DNA from: Verrucomicrobiales bacterium
GTDB taxonomy: Bacteria; Verrucomicrobiota; Verrucomicrobiia; Limisphaerales; F1-80-MAGS106
Direction: 5' to 3'
NCBI GenBank assembly: GCA_947487925.1
Contig: CANLCA010000278.1
Span: forward strand, 1 to 5,132
Length of the DNA: 5,132 bases
Below are positions 1 through 4,206 of the stretch, one piece after another. Position 1 is the stretch's first letter. Every line of letters begins with the position of its first letter. Position numbers and translations under genes: made by a program. The notes below the pieces were generated by a model. That model was not told the DNA's origin. It did no database searches and saw nothing but the letters and a program-made list of their open reading frames with translations.

Positions 1-2
1 AC

Positions 3-716
3 CGAGTCAAGGAACAGGCTGTGGGTCTGAATCGAGTCGGCAGTTCCGCCGACAAGGCCAAGCTCGACGAGTATCTCAACAGCGTGCGCGAAGTGGAGAA
101 GCGGGACGAGAGCATGCGGGCCGCCCGTAGCAAGGCGGACGAGGCAGCCAAGGAACGAGGTCCCTCGGTGTTCACCAGGATGAAACGACCCGATAATGGG
201 CTCCCTGAGGACATTCGCGACCACATGCGGCTGATGTGCGACATCATCGCGCTGGGCTTTCAGACCGACAAAACCCGGATCGCGACGTTGCTCCTTTGCC
301 GAGATATCTCAGGTCTCACCTATCCATTCCTCGACGTCCGGTATGCCCATCATCCGGCATCTCACGATGACTTGTCCGACGCCTATGAACGCATCTCGAG
401 ATATTATTGCGGCCAACTCGCCTATCTCGCTGGCCGCCTCGAGTCGATGAAGGAGGGAGAAGGCACGGTCCTGGACAACTCCTGCCTGATGTTTACATCC
501 AGCATGTGGTCCGGGAGCAAGCACGACTCCTCCAAAGTTCCACTCCTTACTGTCGGCGGCTTGGGTGGGACACTTGAAACCGGTCGTATTCTTGATTACA
601 TGGGCAAAGGAGACGACAACCGCAAGCTCTGCAGTTTGTATCTATCGATCATGGATCGTATGGGAGTGAAGCTCGACCGCTTCGGGGACGCCGACACACG
701 ACTCATGGGCGTGTGA
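3..716 (+). CDS. DUF1552 domain-containing protein, C-terminal part (5' end outside window)
   Basis: The reading frame is open to the left edge. The six codons before the GTG at 21 continue family-like sequence (RVKEQA then VGLNRVGSSADKAKLDEYL), so the GTG is internal and not a start. The visible 237 residues match the C-terminal half of DUF1552 proteins, which usually run to roughly 400-450 aa. Landmarks are the KLDEYLNSVREVEKR helix, the IRDHMRLMCDIIALGFQTDKTR block, an HPASHD motif at bases 351-368 where the family signature is HXXSHH, a KHDSSKVPLLTVGGLGG block, and the ending LYLSIMDRMGVKLDRFGD. These proteins are common in Planctomycetota, Verrucomicrobiota and some Acidobacteriota and Myxococcota. 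They are often exported and encoded beside DUF1592-type cytochrome-like proteins, neither of which can be checked here. Their biochemical function is not established. The last H of the signature reads D, which may be natural variation or divergence. Family assignment is confident; function is unknown. Confidence 0.9.
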   Translation, partial: RVKEQAVGLNRVGSSADKAKLDEYLNSVREVEKRDESMRAARSKADEAAKERGPSVFTRMKRPDNGLPEDIRDHMRLMCDIIALGFQTDKTRIATLLLCRDISGLTYPFLDVRYAHHPASHDDLSDAYERISRYYCGQLAYLAGRLESMKEGEGTVLDNSCLMFTSSMWSGSKHDSSKVPLLTVGGLGGTLETGRILDYMGKGDDNRKLCSLYLSIMDRMGVKLDRFGDADTRLMGV

Positions 717-973
717 GAAGGACGTTTTCGTAGGAGGGCCTGTTCGCGGGTTCATGGGCGGATTGAAACCCTGTCGGGTCTGGGCATGGACTAAAGGTAA
801 GGGGGGCTTCGTGGAACCAAGCTTTCACATCCAGGCCGTTGCGATCTTCACCTTGTTCAACTACCGTTTTGAGGGTTCGGAGAGAATCGGATAGGGGCCG
901 GTGAAAAGCCTTTTTGAAAACAACTTGCCGACGCTTCGATGGACTCCCACAATGGAAGAGGTTTAGCGAGAGT
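717..973. other. Intergenic spacer between the DUF1552 gene and tRNA-Arg
   Basis: I see no convincing gene in these 257 bases. The spacer holds an AGGAGGG motif at 732-738, the best Shine-Dalgarno-like sequence in the window. The nearest in-frame ATG, at 754, opens a 46-codon frame ending with TAG at 892-894 (MGGLKPCRVWAWTKGKGG...). The 15-nt gap between motif and ATG is longer than usual and I recognise no family, so I do not call it a CDS. Short inverted repeats (GGGTT 748-752 with AACCC 767-771; ACCC 768-771 with GGGT 776-779) are too weak and lack a T tract, so no terminator for the upstream gene is evident. The right end carries the possible tRNA promoter listed separately. Confidence 0.6.
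925..953 (+). promoter_or_regulatory. Possible sigma70-type promoter for tRNA-Arg
   Basis: TTGCCG at 925-930 matches the -35 consensus TTGACA at 4 of 6 positions. CACAAT at 948-953 matches the -10 consensus TATAAT at 4 of 6. The spacing is the ideal 17 nt. Transcription would begin near 960, leaving a short leader of about 14 nt before the mature tRNA 5' end at 974, which is normal for a tRNA gene. Both boxes are only partial matches, so this is a placement supported by spacing and position, not a strong promoter call. Confidence 0.35.
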
Positions 974-1050
<77 letters not shown>

Positions 1051-1091
1051 TTTTTCCATGTCGACAGCCAAACCACCAAGGCACACCACGA

Positions 1092-1982
1092 ATGCTCACG
1101 CTCGAAAGCCTCTCATCGCTTCTGGAACAACATCCAGAGCCTTCACGCGCCACCGTTGCGCCGTTCTCGCTCGCCGGGCGCCACTTCCAGTTTGGCGAAG
1201 TGAAAGCCGTCATGGGAGTGATCAATTTCTCCCAGGATTCCTGGTATCGCGAAAGTGTTTGTCTCTCCCTGGATACGGCCCTCAGGCGGGCCAGGGTTTT
1301 GACCGCACAGGGAGCAGATCTCATCGACGTGGGCGCGGAATCGACACTGGCCCATGCGGCCCGTGTGGACGAGTGTTCGCAATCGACAAAGATCGTTCCG
1401 TTTGTCAGAGAGCTTCGTTCTGAGGGGATCTTGGTATCGGTGGAAACCTATGACAGCCAGGTTGCAAGAAGGGCTCTGGAAGCGGGCGCTGCCGTGATCA
1501 ACTTGACTGGGAACGCCGCGAGTGAGGAGATCTACAGTGCGGCAGCTTCCCATGATGCGGGGGTCATCATCTGTTATGTGCAAGGACCGCATGTGCGTGA
1601 AGTGGGGGAGTTCGACATGGCTGCCGATCCTATCGAGGCCGCCAACACCTACTTCGCGCGCGAGATCGAAAAGGCCAACGCTGCGGGATTGAGCCGGATC
1701 TTCATTGACCCAGGCCTGGGGTTTTACTATCGGAATCTTGGGGACAGCACGGTCCGGATTCGGCATCAAATGAACATCTTTTTGAATTCCTTTCGATTGC
1801 GCCTCCTGGGCTACCCGATTTGTCATGCCTTGCCACACGCATTCGAGCATTTCGGGGAAGAAGTGCGTGCGGCGGAAGGGTTTTTTGCCGTGTTGGCGGC
1901 CCTGGGGAAGACCGATTTGTTCCGAACGCATGAAGTGGCTCAGGTGAGGGCCGTGCTGGACACTCTCGGGGTTTATCGATAA
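1092..1982 (+). CDS. Divergent dihydropteroate-synthase-like (pterin-binding domain) protein
   Basis: The protein is 296 aa, near normal DHPS length. True DHPS (FolP) joins dihydropterin pyrophosphate to p-aminobenzoate in cytoplasmic folate synthesis. The TIM-barrel order of motifs is recognisable: MGVINFSQDSW (41-51, for MGxLNVTPDSF), LIDVGAEST (77-85, for IDIGGESTR), VSVETYD (115-121, for ISIDTYK), AAVINLTGN (133-141, for xxINDISG), CYVQG (161-165, for MHMxG), FIDPGLGF (204-211) and a final RTHEV (278-282, for RVHDV). Kept: the motif-1 Asn, the Asn of INL, the Asp of DPG, and the terminal Arg and His. Changed: Arg after EST is Leu, Asp of IDTY is Glu, and the GxSRK lysine motif is absent, with YPICHALPHA roughly in its place. 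I infer an altered substrate or reaction. The ATG at 1092 is the only in-frame start after the tRNA that keeps the barrel; AAGG at 1078-1081 lies 10 nt upstream. No folate gene is adjacent. It could still be a divergent true DHPS, or a pterin-dependent methyltransferase relative. Confidence 0.8.
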   Translation: MLTLESLSSLLEQHPEPSRATVAPFSLAGRHFQFGEVKAVMGVINFSQDSWYRESVCLSLDTALRRARVLTAQGADLIDVGAESTLAHAARVDECSQSTKIVPFVRELRSEGILVSVETYDSQVARRALEAGAAVINLTGNAASEEIYSAAASHDAGVIICYVQGPHVREVGEFDMAADPIEAANTYFAREIEKANAAGLSRIFIDPGLGFYYRNLGDSTVRIRHQMNIFLNSFRLRLLGYPICHALPHAFEHFGEEVRAAEGFFAVLAALGKTDLFRTHEVAQVRAVLDTLGVYR

Positions 1983-2011
1983 CCAGAATGCTTCACCCCC
2001 ATGAATCGGAG

Positions 2012-2042
2012 TTGAGGCAGATCGGTCTTCCGGACGCCTCAA
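2012..2042 (+). terminator. Terminator-like hairpin after the DHPS-like gene
   Basis: TTGAGGC (2012-2018) pairs perfectly with GCCTCAA (2036-2042). Inside, TCGG (2022-2025) pairs with CCGG (2030-2033, one T-G wobble) around the loop TCTT, giving a two-part GC-rich stem. The hairpin lies 30 nt after the TAA stop. The following bases, GTTTGACTT, are only moderately T-rich, so intrinsic termination is plausible but not textbook. The T-rich tail also carries the -35 box of the candidate promoter for the next gene. Confidence 0.4.
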
Positions 2043-2044
2043 GT

Positions 2045-2073
2045 TTGACTTGCCTTTGTCACGCAGTCATATT
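2045..2073 (+). promoter_or_regulatory. Candidate sigma70-type promoter for the UVR-protein gene
   Basis: TTGACT at 2045-2050 matches the -35 consensus at 5 of 6 positions, and CATATT at 2068-2073 matches the -10 consensus at 4 of 6, with a 17-nt spacer. The expected transcription start, six to eight bases after the -10 box, falls at about 2079-2081, on the A of the ATG at 2080. If real, the mRNA would be leaderless or nearly so, in keeping with the lack of any Shine-Dalgarno motif in front of that ATG. It also argues against the in-frame TTG at 2050, which would lie inside the promoter. Confidence 0.4.
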
Positions 2074-2079
2074 CAACCG

Positions 2080-2838
2080 ATGAAAGATGACATCTCCCGC
2101 TTGCTTGAAGAGTGGGATTACAAACCGGGCCAGGTGGTGGCCAGAAGATTGATCGCGTCCAATGGCCGCGAAATCATCCAGTTGCGTATCGATCTCGGGG
2201 TGCTGCAGATGTACACCCAGGGCCGTCCCGATGGAAAAAGACCCTTTGGGAAGGAATGCCTTTTGGAGCATTACAAAGACGGTCTCGAACGGTTTAAAAA
2301 GGAACATGACGGGGACGACGCGGATTTTACGTTGCCTTCGGAGGATTGCATGAAATTGCATCAGGAGGCCCTACAGTACCATCATCGATACATTTGTCTG
2401 CTTCAGTTGGATGATTTCGACGGCGTGCTTCGGGACACTCAAAGAAATCGGGAAGCGTTCGATTTTGTCGAGGAATACGCCGAGAACGACGATCTCGCTT
2501 GGTCGCTTCAGCAGTTCCGACCACAGCTCCTGATGATGGAGACCCGGGCCACGGCTAGTCATCTTCTTAAGGACGAGAGTTTCGATGCCGCCATCAACGC
2601 GATCGAGGTTGGGATCCACGAAATTCGTCAGTTTTTCAGCGAGCGATCCCGGGCTGATTTGATTGAATTCAGTGGAGAAATTCAATCGTTGGAATCCTGG
2701 CTTGAGGAGGTTCGTGAGAAAAAACCAATCACCGAGCGGGAGCAATTGGAGCGTGATCTCGCAGAAGCCGTCCGAATTGAAGACTACGAAAAGGCCGCGA
2801 AAGTTCGCGACGCCCTTAAAAACCTGTCTTCCACCTGA
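2080..2838 (+). CDS. UvrB/UvrC (UVR) motif-containing protein
   Basis: The protein is 252 aa, soluble, acidic and helix-rich, with no signal peptide or membrane segment. The C-terminus (about 216-250, ITEREQLERDLAEAVRIEDY then EKAAKVRDALKNL) is a clear UVR motif, the short helical hairpin by which UvrB and UvrC interact and which also occurs in Clp/McsA-type proteins. The N-terminal part carries GREIIQLRIDLGVLQMYTQG followed by RPDGKRPFGKECLLEHY (29-65). I recall this signature from Planctomycetota and Verrucomicrobiota proteins labelled 'DNA helicase UvrBC', although no helicase or nuclease motif is visible. The middle (about 95-185) has helical, TPR-like spacing, which is my impression only. 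I chose ATG 2080 over TTG 2050 because family-like sequence begins there and a promoter fits just upstream. YqeY follows 35 nt downstream, probably in one operon. A direct repair role is not shown; a partner-binding adaptor is equally likely. Confidence 0.85.
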   Translation: MKDDISRLLEEWDYKPGQVVARRLIASNGREIIQLRIDLGVLQMYTQGRPDGKRPFGKECLLEHYKDGLERFKKEHDGDDADFTLPSEDCMKLHQEALQYHHRYICLLQLDDFDGVLRDTQRNREAFDFVEEYAENDDLAWSLQQFRPQLLMMETRATASHLLKDESFDAAINAIEVGIHEIRQFFSERSRADLIEFSGEIQSLESWLEEVREKKPITEREQLERDLAEAVRIEDYEKAAKVRDALKNLSST

Positions 2839-2873
2839 TTCTCACCGCAACCCACCCACTCGATCACTTTCCA

Positions 2874-3320
2874 ATGCTTATCACCGAAAGACTGACTCAG
2901 GAAATCAAAGCCGCGATGCTTGCCAAGAATGCGGATCGGCTCAGCACACTTCGGCTGCTGAAGTCCGCGATTGGTTACGCTCAAATCGAACTTAAGAACG
3001 AAAGTCTCACCGAGGCGGAGGCGATTCCGTTGGTTCAAAAGGAGATCAAGAAGCGTCGTGACTCCGCGGAACAGTTCGAGAGAGGAGGGCGCCCTGAACT
3101 CGCCGCTAAGGAAAAGGCGGAGTGCCTCGTGCTGGAGGAGTTCCTGCCTGCGCCATTGGCCGAGCAGGATCTGGTTGCACTGGTTCAGCAGACCATCACT
3201 GAATTGGGCGCCACTTCGAAAAAGGAAATGGGGGCTGTCATCAAGGCGGTCCAAACAAAGGCTGCGGGACGCGCTGATGGCAAGTCCATCAGCACGGCGG
3301 TCGCAAAGTGGTTGTCTTGA
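2874..3320 (+). CDS. yqeY: GatB/YqeY domain-containing protein
   Basis: The protein is 148 aa, the usual length of a stand-alone YqeY. Family landmarks appear in order: LTQEIKAAMLAKNADRLSTL then RLLKSAI at the N-terminus, a charged helix VQKEIKKRRDSAEQFERGGR, then AAKEKAECLVLEEFLPAPLA, and the C-terminal TSKKEMGAVIKAVQTKAAGR followed by ADGKSISTAVAKWL. The fold is shared with the tail domain of GatB, the amidotransferase subunit that makes Gln-tRNA(Gln) or Asn-tRNA(Asn) on charged tRNA. That domain binds tRNA, so a tRNA-related role is usually proposed, but the function of free YqeY is not settled. The ATG at 2874 gives the expected N-terminus although no Shine-Dalgarno motif precedes it. It follows the UVR-protein gene by 35 nt with no terminator between, suggesting co-transcription. 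An 8-bp inverted repeat (3273-3293) lies within its 3' end. Confidence 0.95.
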   Translation: MLITERLTQEIKAAMLAKNADRLSTLRLLKSAIGYAQIELKNESLTEAEAIPLVQKEIKKRRDSAEQFERGGRPELAAKEKAECLVLEEFLPAPLAEQDLVALVQQTITELGATSKKEMGAVIKAVQTKAAGRADGKSISTAVAKWLS

Positions 3321-3443
3321 TGACTGCCCTGCCGCAATCTCACGGCGGGTTGCAGTGGGATCCTTGGCGCGACATCAGAGCGTGAACACACTCGAGTAAC
3401 AGGGGCAACGCTCGAGGTTCCAAGTCGAGCCGTGGCTCGGATG
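3321..3443. other. Convergent intergenic region between yqeY and the SIS gene
   Basis: This 123-bp spacer separates the ends of two converging transcripts and holds no gene I can support. After the yqeY stop, CTGC (3329-3332) can pair with GCAG (3352-3355), or CCGC (3332-3335) with GCGG (3345-3348). The right half has stronger overlapping inverted repeats, listed separately. No T tract follows any of these stems on either strand, so a classic intrinsic terminator is not visible. Rho-dependent ends or hairpin-only termination remain possible. Confidence 0.55.
3391..3439. repeat. Overlapping inverted repeats built on CTCGAG/GCTCG
   Basis: Three related pairings share the same bases. CTCGAG at 3391-3396 can pair with CTCGAG at 3411-3416. 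GCTCGA at 3410-3415 pairs perfectly with TCGAGC at 3425-3430 around a 9-nt loop. CGAGC at 3426-3430 pairs with GCTCG at 3435-3439 around CGTG. The second and third hairpins compete for 3426-3430 and cannot form together. The block lies just past the SIS stop codon (3444-3446, minus strand), where a transcript end from either side is expected, but no U tract follows. Confidence 0.6.
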
Positions 3444-4178
3444 TCAGAGGTGTCTGATGCGGCTCTTGTAATGGTCGAGCAACCGATGATTGTGGTCGTC
3501 ACCGTCGCTGTTGCTGCTGATGAATATTTCCGGGGTCACTCCTCGTTTCATGGACTCCTCAATGCCCTGCACGAGCAGGGCGTTGACGATGAACGCCCCG
3601 GTAACAGTCGAGGTCGGCCCGATCAAGCCCGGCAATCCCTCCATTTGGATACAGGCATCCCCCATGACGCCGCAATTGTCGATGGCTAGATCCGCGGCTT
3701 CGGCGAGCCGTTTCCCGGACGAATGCCGCGAAGGCCATGCATTGGCGTGTTCGAAATTTGTGAGCGCCACCACTCGAAGGCCGCGTCTGCGGCCTTCGAT
3801 GGCCATCTCGATTGGAACGGCGTTGCGGCCGGAGTTGGAGGCGATGATCAAGAGATCCCCTTTCTCCACGGGATAGAGGTCGAGCAACGTGGATGCGTAG
3901 CCCTCGCGCCGTTCGACGTAGGTGGCTTCGATGGCTCTTTCGTGGAGCATCAAGGGGGTGTCAAGAATCGGAACCGCGCGGGCGAGTCCCCCAGCACGAT
4001 AAAAAACTTCCTCGGCCAGCATGTGGGAATGCCCGGTGCCAAAGGCGTAAATCCAGTGGCCGGAGGCAAGCGACTCTCCGACCCAAGTGGCCGAGAGTTG
4101 CAGGGCCTCATGCTGGGTTGTAAACACCTCATCAAGTTGCTGCCGGACCTTCTCGTAATATGTTTCAAGAGAATTCAT
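3444..4178 (-). CDS. SIS-domain sugar-phosphate protein, UPF0309 type
   Basis: The protein is 244 aa, cytoplasmic, with one SIS (sugar isomerase) domain, the fold that binds phosphosugars in isomerases, deaminases, etherases and regulators. Motifs typical of the UPF0309 group are present: WIYAFGTGHSHMLAEEVFYR (42-61) followed by AGG, LMLHERAIEATYVERREGYA (76-95), GDLLIIASNSGRNAVPIEMA (107-126) with the phosphosugar loop SNSGRN, GLRVVALTN (133-141), PTSTVTGAFIVNAL (188-201), and the C-terminal SSNSDGDDHN (221-230). I chose ATG 4178 over the in-frame TTG at 4187 because MNSLETYYEKV is a family-like N-terminus; neither has a good Shine-Dalgarno site. The gene starts 28 nt after the kinase stop on the same strand, so a two-gene operon is likely. 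By context it should act on the sugar phosphate made by that kinase. The exact reaction is unknown. It lacks the length and features expected of MurQ or a full GlmS. The coding sequence contains a perfect 11-bp inverted repeat (3774-3799). Confidence 0.9.
   Translation of the reverse strand: MNSLETYYEKVRQQLDEVFTTQHEALQLSATWVGESLASGHWIYAFGTGHSHMLAEEVFYRAGGLARAVPILDTPLMLHERAIEATYVERREGYASTLLDLYPVEKGDLLIIASNSGRNAVPIEMAIEGRRRGLRVVALTNFEHANAWPSRHSSGKRLAEAADLAIDNCGVMGDACIQMEGLPGLIGPTSTVTGAFIVNALLVQGIEESMKRGVTPEIFISSNSDGDDHNHRLLDHYKSRIRHL
3774..3799. repeat. Perfect 11-bp inverted repeat with 4-nt loop inside the SIS gene
   Basis: TCGAAGGCCGC (3774-3784) and GCGGCCTTCGA (3789-3799) are exact reverse complements around GTCT. 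In the mRNA (minus strand) this is a GC-rich stem with loop AGAC, lying over codons for EGRRRGLRV. It has no following U tract. The stem is longer than any other close inverted repeat I found in the window. Confidence 0.85.
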
Positions 4179-4206
4179 AAAACCCAAGCGAAGTCACACC
4201 GGAAAC

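Noticed and set aside
395..443. CTCGAG and GCGGCCA/TGGCCGC inverted repeat in the DUF1552 gene
   Set aside because: The 7-bp stem has a 15-nt loop and asymmetric flanks, within well-conserved codons. Likely chance.
893..915. Terminator at the end of the DUF1552-tRNA spacer
   Set aside because: AGGGGC-type pairing with GCCTTT needs two G-U pairs, and its T run is partly used in the stem. It is too weak and sits about 180 nt after the stop codon.
1143..2042. 299-codon minus-strand frame opposite the DHPS-like gene
   Set aside because: It is fully antisense to a gene with clear family motifs and its translation resembles nothing I recognise. It is a composition shadow.
2050..2052. TTG as the start of the UVR-motif protein
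   Set aside because: The extra ten residues are not family-like and the codon lies inside the candidate promoter. ATG 2080 is better.
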